In this document: one piece after another, positions 23,601 through 36,600 of the stretch | Layout of the letters: every line of letters starts with the position of its first letter | Position numbering within the stretch: position 1 is the stretch's first letter | Assembly: GCF_051020955.1 (NCBI RefSeq) | Contig: NW_027476515.1 | Span: 124,001-188,000, forward strand | DNA length: 64,000 nucleotides | Source of the DNA: Megalopta genalis | Taxonomy: Eukaryota > Arthropoda > Insecta > Hymenoptera > Halictidae | Direction: 5' to 3' | Made by a program: the position numbers and the translations under genes | Notes under the pieces: generated by a model | What the model was told of the DNA's origin: nothing | Databases searched by the model: none | Seen by the model: the letters and a program-made list of their open reading frames with translations, nothing else

Positions 23601-26080
23601 CGAGGTAGAAGGCTTAGCTTCAAACCCATGCGAATAAAATGGTTTAGGTTCAAATACTTGTGATATACATGATTTGGCGTCAACAGCGTGCGAAACATAC
23701 GAGTTAGCTTGACATCCAAGCGAAACACATGATTTAGCTTCAAATCAATGCAAAGTAGAAGGCCTAGCTTCAAATCCACGCGAATCAAATGGTTTAGCTT
23801 CAAATGCTTGTGATATACATGATTTAGATTCAAGTGCATGCGTAACAAACGAGATAGCTTCAAATCCATGCGAAACATATGATTTAACATCAAATCAAAG
23901 CGAGGCAGAAGACTGATCTTCGAATCCATGCAAAACAAATGGTTTAGCTTCAAATACTTGTGATATACATGATTTAGCTTCAACTGCATGCGAAACAAAC
24001 GAGTTATCTTCAAATTAATGCGAAGTAGAAGGCTTAGCTTCAAATCCATGCGAATCAAACGGTTTTGCTTCAAATACTTGTGATATACTTGATTTATATT
24101 CAAGTGCATGCGAAACAAACGAGATAGCTTCAAATGCATGCGAAACAAACGAGTTAGTTTCAAATCCATGCGTATCACATGATTTACCTTCAAATCAATG
24201 CGAAGTAGAAGGATTTGCTTCAAATCCAAGCGACTCACATGATTTAGCTTCAAACAATTGTGATATACATGATTCAGCTTCAACTGCATGTGAAACAAAC
24301 GTGTTAGCTACAAATTCAGGCGATAGACATGATTCAGCTTCCAATCAATGCGATGTAGAAGGCTCAGCTTCAAATCCATGCGAAAAAAATGATTTAGCTT
24401 CAAATACTTGTGATAAACATAAATTAGCTTCAAATGCAAGCGAAACAATCGAGTTAGGTACAAATCCATGCGAAACACATGGTTTAGCTTCAAATCAATG
24501 CGAAGTAGAAGGCTTATCTTCGAATCCGTGCAAAACAAATGGTTTAGCTTCAAACACTTGTGATATACATGATTTAGCTTCAACTGCATGTGAAACAAAC
24601 GAGTAAGCTTAAAATCCAAGCAAAACACATGATTTGTCTTCTAATCAATGCGAAGTAGAAGGGTTATCTTCGAATCCATGCGAAACAAATGGTTTTGCTT
24701 CAAGTACTTGTGATATACTTGATTTAGCTTCAAGAGCATGCGAAACAAACGAGTTAGCTTCAAATCCATGCGAAACACAGGATTCAGCTTCAAATCAATG
24801 CGAAGTAGAAGGCTGATCTTCAAATCCATGCGAAACAAATGGTTTAGCTACAAATACTTGTGATATACATGATTTAGCTTCAACTGCATGCGAAACAAAC
24901 GAGTTATCTTCAAATTAATGCGAAGTAGAAGGCTTAGCTTCAAATCCATGCGAATCAAACGGTTTAGCTTCAAATACTTGTGATGTACTTGATTTATATT
25001 CAAGTGCATGCGAAACAAACGAGATAGCTTCAAATCCATGCGAAACATATGATTTAACATCAAATCAATGCGAAGCAGAAGGCTGATCTTCGAATCCATG
25101 CGAAACAAATGGTTTAGCTTCAAATGCTTGTGATATACATAATTTAGCTTCAACTGCATGCGAAACAAACGAGTTAGCTTCAAATCCATGCGAAACGCAT
25201 TATTTAGCATCAAATCAATGCGAAGTAGGAGGCTTATCTTCAAATCCATGCGAAACAAATCGTTTAGCTTCAAATACTTGTGATATACATGATTTAGATT
25301 CAACTGCATGCGAAACGAACGAGTTAGCTTCAAATCCAAGCGAAACACATGACTTAGCTTCTAACCAATGCGAAGTAGAAGGCTTAGCTTCAAATCCATG
25401 CGAATCAAATTGTTTAGGTTCAAATACTTGTGATATACATGATTTAGCTTCAACTGCATGCGAAACAAACGATTTAGGTTCAAATCCATGCGAAACACAT
25501 GATTTAGCTTCAAATCAGTGTGTCGTATAAGGCGTATCTTCGAATCAATGCGAAACAAATCATTTAGCTTCAAATACTTGTGATATATACGATTTAGCTT
25601 CAAATGAAGGCGAAACAAACGAGTTAGCTTCAAATCCATGCGAAACACATGATTTAGCTTCAAATAAATGCGAAGAGGAAGGCTCAGCTTCAAATCCATG
25701 CGAATCAAATGGTTTAGTTTCAAATAGTTGTGATATACATGATTCAGATTCAACTGCGTGCGAAACGAGCGAATTAGCATCAAATCCTAGCGAAACACGT
25801 GATTTAGCTTCAATACAATACGAAGTAGAAGGCTAATCTTCGAAACCATTGCGAAACAAATCATTTAGATTCAAATACTTGTGATATACATGATTTAGCC
25901 TCAAATGCGTGCGAAACAAACGAGTTAGCTTCAAATCCAAGCGAGTCGCATGATTTAGCTTCAAATCAATGCGAAGTAGAAGGCTTAGCTTCAAACCCAT
26001 GCGATACAAATTGTTCAGCTTCAAATACTTGTGGTATTCATGATTTAGCATCAACTGCTTCCGAATCCAACGAGTCAGCT
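17681..26080 (+). repeat. 8,400-bp tandem duplication, copy 1
   Basis: Repeats at a constant offset of 8,400 bp (280 units, 56 HORs) as 26,081-34,480, with shared sequence reaching 34,509. I found five differences between the copies: 18,956, 20,695, 23,713, 23,912 and 25,197 (A/G, A/T, C/A, A/G, G/A relative to copy 2). All internal 29/31-bp units are shared. The edges fall in an approximately 30-bp stretch common to the left, middle and right junctions, as expected for unequal crossing over between similar units. Confidence 0.92.
21690..22178 (+). repeat. 659-bp-spaced internal duplication inside the 8.4-kb unit
   Basis: Recurs at offset 659 (22 units minus one base) as 22,349-22,837. Both carry the 29-bp unit GCGAAACAACGAGTTAGC and a TTTTGATATAC variant of D. 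The 29-bp unit occurs again near 23,335 and 61,585, and in the 8.4-kb copy. Confidence 0.8.
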
Positions 26081-29000
26081 TCAAATCCATGCGAAACACA
26101 TGATTTAGCATCAAATCAATGCGAAGTAGGAGGCTTATCTTCAAATCCATGCGAAACACATGATTTAACTACAAATCAATGCGAAGTAGAAGGCTTTGCT
26201 TCAAATCCATACGAAACACATGATTTAGCTTCAAATCAATGCGAAGTAGAAGGATTATCTTCGAATCCATGAAAAACAAATGGTTTAGCTTCAAACAAAT
26301 TGTGATATACATGATTTAGCTTCAACTGCATGCGAAACAAACGAGTTAGCCTTAAATCCATGCGAAACACATGATTTAGCTCCAAATCAATGCGAACTAG
26401 AAGGGTTATCATCAAATCCGTGCGAATCAAATGGTTTTGCTTCAAATACTTGTGATATACTTGATTTAGCTTCAACAGCATGCGAAACAAACGAGTTAGC
26501 TTCAAATCCATGCGAAACACATGATTTAGCATCAAATCAATGCGAAGTAGGAGGCTTATCTTCAAATCCATGCGAAACACATGATTTAACTCCAAATCAA
26601 TGCGAAGTAGAAGGCTTTGTTTCAAATCCATGCGAAAAACATGATTTAGCTCCAAATCAATGCGAAGTAGAAGGGTTATCTTCGAATCCATGCGAAACAA
26701 ATGATTTAGCTTCAAACACTTGTGATATACATGATTTAACTTCAACTGCATGTGATACAAATGAATTAGCTTAAAATCCATGCGGATCACATGATTTAGC
26801 TTCAAATCCATGCGAAGTAGAATGCTGAGTTGCAAATCCATGCGAATCAAATGTTTTAGCTTCAAATACTTGTGATATACATGATTTAGCTTCAACTGCA
26901 TGCGATATAAACGAGTTAGATTCAAATCCATGCGAAAAACATGATTTAGCTTCAAATCAATGCGAAGTAGAAGGCTTAGCTTCAAATCCATGGGAATCAA
27001 ATGGTTTAGCTTCAAATACTTGTGATATACATGATTTAGCTTCAACTGCATGCGAAACAAACGAGTTAGCTTCAAATCCAAGCCCATCAAACGGATTAGC
27101 TTGAAATAATTGTGATATACATGATTTAGCTTCAACTGCATGCGAAACATACGAGTTAGCTACAAATCCAAGCGAAACACATGATTTAGCTTCGAATCAC
27201 TGCGAAGTGGAAGGCTGATCTTCGAATCCATGCGAAACAAATTGTTTAGCTTCAAATACTTGTGAGATACCTGATTTAGCTTCAACTGCTTGCGAAACCA
27301 ACGAGTTAGCTTCAAATCCAAGCGAAACACGTGATTTAGCCTCAAATCAATGCGAGGTAGAAGGCTTTGCTTCAAATCCATGCGAAACACACGATTTAGC
27401 TTCAAATCAAAGCGAAGCAGAAGGGTTATCTACGAATCAATGCGAAACAAATGGTTTAGCATCAAATACCTGTGATATACATGATTTAGCTTCTACTGCC
27501 TGCGAAAAAAACGAGTTAGCTTCAAATCCAAGCGAAACACGTGTTTTAGCCTCAAATTAATGCGAAGTAGAAGGCTTTGCTTCAAATCCATGCGAAACAC
27601 ATGATTTAGCTTCAAATCAAAGCGAAGTAGAAGGGTTATCTACGAATCCATGCGAAACAAATGGTTTAGCTTCAAATACCTGTGATATACATGATTTAGC
27701 TTCAACTGCTTGCGAAACCAACGAGTTAGCTTCAAATCCTTGCGAAACACATGATTTAGCTTCCAATCAATGCGAAGTAGAAGACTGATCTTCGAATCCA
27801 TGCGAAACAAGTGGTTTAGCTTCAAATACTTGTGATATACATGATTTAGCTTCAACAGCATGCGAAACAAACGAGTTAGCTTCAAATCCATGCGAAAGCA
27901 AATGGTTTAGCTTCAAATACTTGTGATATACATGATTTAGATTGAACTGCATGCGAAACAAATGAGTTAGCTTCAAATCCATCGAAAAACATGATTTAGC
28001 TTCAAATCTATGCGAAGTAGAAGGCTTATCTTCGAATCCATGCGAAACAAATGGTTTAGCTTCAAATACTTGTGATATACATGATTCAGTTCCAATTGCA
28101 TGCTAAACAAACGAGTTAGCATCAAATCCATGCGAAACACATTATTTAGCTTCAAATCAATGCGAAGTAGAAGGGTTATCTTCGAATCCATGCGAAACAA
28201 GTGGTTTAGCTTTAAATACTTGTGATATACGTGATTTTGCTTCAAATGCAGGCGAATCAAACGAGTTAGCTTCAAATCGATGCGTAACACATGATTTCGC
28301 TTCAAATCAAAGCGAAGTAGAAGGTTCATCTTCGAATCCATGCGAAACAAATGTTTTAGCTTCAAATTCTCGTGATATACATGATTTAGCTTCAACTGCA
28401 TGCGTAACAAACGAGTTAGCTTCAAATCCAAGCGAAACACATTATTAAGATTCAAATCAATGCGAAGTAGAAGGCTTATCTTCGAATCCATGCGAAACAA
28501 ATGGTTTAGCTTCAAACACCTGTGATATACATGATTTAGCTTCAACTGCATGCGAAACAAACGAGTTGGCTTCAAATCCATGCGATACACATGATTTAGC
28601 TTCAAATCAATGCGAAGTAGAAGGCTGAACTTCGTATCCGTTCGAAACATATGGTTTAGCTTCAAATACTTGTGATATACTTGATTTAGCTTCACCAGCC
28701 TGCGAAACATACGAGTCAGCTTCAAACCCATGAGGAACACATGATTTAGCTTCGAATCACTGCGAAGTAGAAGGCTTAGATTCAAATCCATGGGAATCAA
28801 ATGGTTTAGCTTCAAATACTTGTGATATACATGATTCAGTTTCAATTGCATGCGAAACAAACGAGTTAGCATCAAATCCATGCGAAACACATTATTTAGC
28901 TTCAAATCAATGCGAAGTAGAAGGGTTATCTTCGAATCCATGCGAAACAAGTGGTTTAGCTTTAAATACTTGTGATATACGTGATTTTGCTTCAAATGCC

Positions 29001-32000
29001 GGCGAATCAAACGAGTTAGCTTCAAATCGATGCGTAACACATGATTTATCTTCAAATAAATGCGATGTAGATGGTTTAGCTTCAAATCCACGAGTAACGA
29101 ATGATTTAGCTTCAGATACTTGCGATAGAAGTGATATAGCTTCAAATGCAGGCGAAACGAACAAGTTAGCTTTAAATACATGCGAAACACATGATTTAGC
29201 CACAAATAAATGCGAAGTAGAAGGCTTAACTTCAAATTAATGAGATACTAATGATTTAGCTTCAAATACTTGTGATATACATGATTCAGTTTCAATTGCA
29301 TGCGAAACAAACGAGTCAGCTTCAAATCCATGCGAAACACATTATTTAGCTTCAAATCAATGCGAAGTAGAAGGGTTATCTTCGAATCCATGTGAAACAC
29401 ATGATTTCGCTTCAAATCAAAGCGAAGTAGAAGGGTCATCTTCGAATCCATGCGAAACAAATGATTTAGCTTCAAACACTTGTGATATACATGACTTAGC
29501 TTCAACGGCATGCGAAACAATCGAGTTAGATTCAAATCCGTGCGAAACACATGATTTAGCTTCAAATCAATGCGAAGTAGAAGGCTTTGCTTCAAATCCG
29601 TGCGAATCAAATGTTTTAGCTTCAAATTCTCGTGATATACATGATTTAGCTTCAACTGCGTGCGTAACAAACGAGTTATCTTCAAATCCAAGCGAAACAC
29701 ATTATTAAGATTCAAATCAATGCGAAGTAGAAGGATTATCTTCGAATCCATGCGAAACACATGATTTAGCTTCAAACACCTGTGAAATACATGATTTAGC
29801 TTCAACTGCATGCGAAACAAACGAGTTAGCTTCAAATCCATGCGATACACATGATTTAACTTCAAATCAAAGCGAATTAGTAGGGTTATCTACGAATTCT
29901 TGCGAAAGAAATGGTTTAGCTTCAAATACCAGTGATATACATGATTTAGCTTCTACTGCATGCGAAAAAATCGAGTTAGCTTCAAATCCAAACGAAACAC
30001 GTGATTTAGACTCAAATCAATTCGAAGTAGAAGGCTTTGCTTCAAATCCATGCGAAACACATGATTTAGCTTCAAACACTTGTGATATTCATGATTTAAC
30101 TTCAACTGCATGTGATACAAACGAGTTAGCTTAAAATCCAAGCGGAACACATTATTTAGCTTCAAATCAATGCGAGGTAGAAGGCTTAGCTTCAAATCCA
30201 TGCGAAACACATGATTTAGCTTCAAATCAATGCGAACTAGAAGGGTTATCATCAAATCCGTGCGAATCAAATGGTTTAGATTCAAATACTTTTGATATAC
30301 ATGATTTAGCTTCAACTGCATGCGAAACAACGAGTTAGCTTTAAATCCATGCGAAACACATGATTTAGCTTCAAATCAATGCGAACTAGAAGGGTTATCA
30401 TCAAATCCGTGCGAATCAAATGGTTTAGATTCAAATACTTGTGATATACATGATTTAGCTTCAACTGCATGCGAAACAAACGAGTTAACTTCAAATCCAT
30501 GCGAAACACATGATTTAGCTCCAAATCAATGCGAACTAGAAGGGTTATCATCAAATCCGTGCGAATCAAATGGTTTAGCTTCAAAAACTTGTGGTAAACA
30601 TGATTTAGCTTCAACAGCATGCGAAACAAACGAATTAGCTTCAAATACATGCGAAACACATGATTTAGCTTCAAATCAAAGCGAAGTAGAAAGGTTATCT
30701 TCGAATCCATGCGAAACAAATCGTTTAGCATCAAATACTTGTGATATACATGATTTAACTTCAACTGCATGTGATACAAACGAGTTAGCTTAAAATCCAA
30801 GCGGAACACATTATTTAGCTTCAAATCAATGCGAGGTAGAAGGCTTAGCTTCAAATCCATGCGAAACACATGATTTAGCTTCAAATCAATGCGAACTAGA
30901 AGGGTTATCATCAAATCCGTGCGAATCAAATGGTTTAGATTCAAATACTTTTGATATACATGATTTAGCTTCAACTGCATGCGAAACAACGAGTTAGCTT
31001 TAAATCCATGCGAAACACATGATTTAGCTTCAAATCAATGCGAACTAGAAGGGTTATCATCAAATCCGTGCGAATCAAATGGTTTAGATTCAAATACTTG
31101 TGATATACATGATTTAGCTTCAACTGCATGCGAAACAAACGAGTTAACTTCAAATCCATGCGAAACACATGATTTAGCTCCAAATCAATGCGAACTAGAA
31201 GGGTTATCATCAAATCCGTGCGAATCAAATGGTTTAGATTCAAATACTTGTGATATACATGATTTAGCTTCAACTGCATGCGAAACAAACGAGTTAGCTT
31301 CAAATACATGCGAAACACATGATTTAGCTCCAAATCAATGCGAAGTAGAAGGCATAGCTTCAAATCCATGCGAATCAAACGGTTTAGCTTCAAATACTTG
31401 TGATATACTTGATTTATATTCAAGTGCATGCGAAACAAACGAGTTAGCTTTAAATCCATGCGAAACACATGATTTAGCTTCAAATCAATGCGAACTAGAA
31501 GGGTTATAATCAAATCCGTGCGAATCAAATGGTTTATCTTCAAATACTTGTGATATACATGATTTAGCTTCAACTGCATGCGAAACAAACGAGTTAGCTT
31601 CTAATCCATGCGCAACACATGATTTAGCTTCAAATCAATGCGAAGTAGAAGGGTTATCTTCGAATCCATGCCAAACAAATGGTTTAGCTTCAAACACTTG
31701 TGATATACATGACTTAGCTTCAACTGCATGCGAAACAACGAGTTAGCTTTAAATCCATGCGAAACACATGATTTAACTCCAAATCAATGCGAAGTAGAAG
31801 GCTTTGCATCAAATCCATGCGAAAAACATGATTTAGCTTCAAATCAATGCGAAGTAGAAGGGTTATCTTCGAATCCATGCGAAACAAATGATTTAGCTTC
31901 AAACGCTTTTGATATACATGATTTAACTTCAACTGCATGTGATAGAAACGAGTTAGCTTCCAAATCCCAGCGAAATACATGATTTAACTTCAAATCAATG

Positions 32001-34480
32001 CGAGGTAGAAGGCTTAGCTTCAAACCCATGCGAATAAAATGGTTTAGGTTCAAATACTTGTGATATACATGATTTGGCGTCAACAGCGTGCGAAACATAC
32101 GAGTTAGCTTGAAATCCAAGCGAAACACATGATTTAGCTTCAAATCAATGCAAAGTAGAAGGCCTAGCTTCAAATCCACGCGAATCAAATGGTTTAGCTT
32201 CAAATGCTTGTGATATACATGATTTAGATTCAAGTGCATGCGTAACAAACGAGATAGCTTCAAATCCATGCGAAACATATGATTTAACATCAAATCAAAG
32301 CGAGGCAGAAGGCTGATCTTCGAATCCATGCAAAACAAATGGTTTAGCTTCAAATACTTGTGATATACATGATTTAGCTTCAACTGCATGCGAAACAAAC
32401 GAGTTATCTTCAAATTAATGCGAAGTAGAAGGCTTAGCTTCAAATCCATGCGAATCAAACGGTTTTGCTTCAAATACTTGTGATATACTTGATTTATATT
32501 CAAGTGCATGCGAAACAAACGAGATAGCTTCAAATGCATGCGAAACAAACGAGTTAGTTTCAAATCCATGCGTATCACATGATTTACCTTCAAATCAATG
32601 CGAAGTAGAAGGATTTGCTTCAAATCCAAGCGACTCACATGATTTAGCTTCAAACAATTGTGATATACATGATTCAGCTTCAACTGCATGTGAAACAAAC
32701 GTGTTAGCTACAAATTCAGGCGATAGACATGATTCAGCTTCCAATCAATGCGATGTAGAAGGCTCAGCTTCAAATCCATGCGAAAAAAATGATTTAGCTT
32801 CAAATACTTGTGATAAACATAAATTAGCTTCAAATGCAAGCGAAACAATCGAGTTAGGTACAAATCCATGCGAAACACATGGTTTAGCTTCAAATCAATG
32901 CGAAGTAGAAGGCTTATCTTCGAATCCGTGCAAAACAAATGGTTTAGCTTCAAACACTTGTGATATACATGATTTAGCTTCAACTGCATGTGAAACAAAC
33001 GAGTAAGCTTAAAATCCAAGCAAAACACATGATTTGTCTTCTAATCAATGCGAAGTAGAAGGGTTATCTTCGAATCCATGCGAAACAAATGGTTTTGCTT
33101 CAAGTACTTGTGATATACTTGATTTAGCTTCAAGAGCATGCGAAACAAACGAGTTAGCTTCAAATCCATGCGAAACACAGGATTCAGCTTCAAATCAATG
33201 CGAAGTAGAAGGCTGATCTTCAAATCCATGCGAAACAAATGGTTTAGCTACAAATACTTGTGATATACATGATTTAGCTTCAACTGCATGCGAAACAAAC
33301 GAGTTATCTTCAAATTAATGCGAAGTAGAAGGCTTAGCTTCAAATCCATGCGAATCAAACGGTTTAGCTTCAAATACTTGTGATGTACTTGATTTATATT
33401 CAAGTGCATGCGAAACAAACGAGATAGCTTCAAATCCATGCGAAACATATGATTTAACATCAAATCAATGCGAAGCAGAAGGCTGATCTTCGAATCCATG
33501 CGAAACAAATGGTTTAGCTTCAAATGCTTGTGATATACATAATTTAGCTTCAACTGCATGCGAAACAAACGAGTTAGCTTCAAATCCATGCGAAACACAT
33601 TATTTAGCATCAAATCAATGCGAAGTAGGAGGCTTATCTTCAAATCCATGCGAAACAAATCGTTTAGCTTCAAATACTTGTGATATACATGATTTAGATT
33701 CAACTGCATGCGAAACGAACGAGTTAGCTTCAAATCCAAGCGAAACACATGACTTAGCTTCTAACCAATGCGAAGTAGAAGGCTTAGCTTCAAATCCATG
33801 CGAATCAAATTGTTTAGGTTCAAATACTTGTGATATACATGATTTAGCTTCAACTGCATGCGAAACAAACGATTTAGGTTCAAATCCATGCGAAACACAT
33901 GATTTAGCTTCAAATCAGTGTGTCGTATAAGGCGTATCTTCGAATCAATGCGAAACAAATCATTTAGCTTCAAATACTTGTGATATATACGATTTAGCTT
34001 CAAATGAAGGCGAAACAAACGAGTTAGCTTCAAATCCATGCGAAACACATGATTTAGCTTCAAATAAATGCGAAGAGGAAGGCTCAGCTTCAAATCCATG
34101 CGAATCAAATGGTTTAGTTTCAAATAGTTGTGATATACATGATTCAGATTCAACTGCGTGCGAAACGAGCGAATTAGCATCAAATCCTAGCGAAACACGT
34201 GATTTAGCTTCAATACAATACGAAGTAGAAGGCTAATCTTCGAAACCATTGCGAAACAAATCATTTAGATTCAAATACTTGTGATATACATGATTTAGCC
34301 TCAAATGCGTGCGAAACAAACGAGTTAGCTTCAAATCCAAGCGAGTCGCATGATTTAGCTTCAAATCAATGCGAAGTAGAAGGCTTAGCTTCAAACCCAT
34401 GCGATACAAATTGTTCAGCTTCAAATACTTGTGGTATTCATGATTTAGCATCAACTGCTTCCGAATCCAACGAGTCAGCT
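26081..34480 (+). repeat. 8,400-bp tandem duplication, copy 2
   Basis: Nearly identical to copy 1 (five substitutions seen, no length difference). At the copy 1/copy 2 junction, sequence ending CGAGTCAGCTTCAAATCCATG passes directly into the left edge of the repeat. After 34,509 the flank diverges from copy 1. Confidence 0.92.
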
Positions 34481-35449
34481 TCAAATCCATGCGAAACACA
34501 TGATTTAGCTTCAAATTCATGCGAAACACATGGTTTAGCTTAATATTCATGGGAAACAAATGCTTCAGCTTCAAATACTTGTGATATAGATGATTTAGCT
34601 TCCACTGCATGCGAAACGAACCAGTTAGCTTCAAATCCAAGCGAGACACATGATTTAGCTTCAAATCAATGCGAAGTAGAAGGCTTAGCTTCAAATCTAT
34701 GCGAAACAAATGGTTCAGCTTCAAATGCTTGTGATATACATGATTTAGCTTCAACTGCATGCGAAACAAACGACTTAGCTTCAAATCCAGGCGACACACA
34801 TGATTTAGCTTCAAATCAATGCGAAGTAGAAGGCTTATCTTCGAATCCATGCGAAACAAGTGGTTTAGCTTCAAATACTTGTGATATACTCGATTTAGCT
34901 TCAAATGCATGCGGAACAAACGAGTCAGCTTCAAATCCATGCGAATCACATGATTTAGCTTCAAATTCATTCGAAATACATGGTTTAGCATAATATTCTT
35001 GCGAAACAAATGGTTTAGCTTCAAATACTTGTGATATGCATGATTTAGCCTCAATTGCATACGAAACAAACGACTTAGCTTCAAATCCATGCGAAACACA
35101 TGATTTAGCTTCAAGTAAAAGCGAAGTAGAAGCCTGATCTTCGAATCCATGCGAAACAAATGGTTTAGCCTCAAATATTTGTGTTATACATGATTTAGCT
35201 TCAATAGTATGCGAAACACACGAGTTAGCTTCAAATCCTTGCGATAGACATGATTTAGCTTCAAATCAATGCGAAGTAGAAGGCTTATCTTCGAACCCAC
35301 GCGAAACAAATGTTTCTGCTTCAAATACTTGTGATATACATGATTTAGCATCAACTGCATGCGAAACACACGCGTAAGCTTCAAATCCATGCGAAACACA
35401 TGATTTAGCTTCAAATCAATGCGAAGTAGAATGCTGAGTTTCAAATCCA
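34481..35449 (+). repeat. Diverged HOR stretch right of the 8.4-kb pair
   Basis: Ordinary units with two TTAATATTCATG-type variants (about 34,540 and 34,990). 35,085-35,290 recurs at offset 1,980 (66 units) as 37,065-37,270, both with the CAATAGTATGCG version of E. Confidence 0.8.
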
Positions 35450-36600
35450 TGAGAAACAAATGGTTTAGCTTCAAATGCTTGTGATATACATAATTTAGCT
35501 TCAACTGCATGGGAAACAAACGAGTTAGCTTCAAATCCATGCGAAACACATGATTTAGCATCAAATCAATGCGAAGTAGGAGGCTTATCTTCAAATCCAT
35601 GCGAAACAAATCGTTTAGCTTCAAATACTTGTGATATACATGATTTAGATTCAACTGCATGCGAAACGAACGAGTTAGCTTCAAATCCAAGCGAAACACA
35701 TGACTTAGCTTCTAATCAATGCGAAGTAGAAGGCTTAGCTTCAAATCCATGCGAATCAAATGGTTTAGTTTCAAATAGTTGTGATATACCTGATTCAGAT
35801 TCAACTGCGTGCGAAACGAGCGAATTAGCTTCAAATCCAAGCGACTCAAATGATTTAGCTTCAAACAATTGTGATATACATGATTCAGCTTCAACTGCAT
35901 GTGAAACAAACGTGTTAGCTACAAATTCAAGCGATAGACATGATTCAGCTTCCAATCAATGCGATGTAGAAGGCTCAGCTTCAAATCCATGCGAAAAAAA
36001 TGATTTAACTTCAAATACTTGTGATAAACATAAATTAGCTTCAAATGCAAGCGAAACAATCGAGTTAGGTACAAATCCATGCGAAACACATGGTTTAGCT
36101 TCAAATCAATGCGAAGTAGAAGGGTTATCTTCGAATCCATGCAAAACAAATGGTTTAGCTTCAAACACTTGTGATATACATGATTTAGCTTCAACTGCAT
36201 GTGAAACAAACGAGTTAGCTTAAAATCCTAGCGAAACACATGATTTGTCTTCAAATCAATGCGAAGTAGAAGGGTTATCTTCGAATCCTTGCGAAACAAA
36301 TGGTTTTGCTTCAAGTACTTGTGATATACATGATTTAGCTTCAACTGCATGCGAAACAAACGAGTTATCTTCAAATTAATGCGAAGTAGAAGGCTTAGCT
36401 TCAAATCCTTGCGAATCAAACGGTTTAGCCTCAAATACTTGTGATATACTTGATTTATATTCAAGTGCATGCGAAACAAACGAGATTGCTTCAAATCCAT
36501 GCGAAACATATGATTTAACATCAAATCAATGCGAAGCAGAAGGCTGATCTTCGAATCCATGCGAAACAAATGGTTTAGCTTCAAATACTTGTGATATACA
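35450..36600 (+). repeat. Mosaic third partial copy of the 8.4-kb unit, order rearranged
   Basis: 35,450-35,755 matches 25,110-25,415 (offset 10,341). About 35,760-35,825 matches 25,710-25,775. 35,831-36,590 matches 24,220-25,130 (offset 11,611, changing by exactly 150 to 11,461). The pieces are therefore present in a different order from the 8.4-kb unit. Confidence 0.8.
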
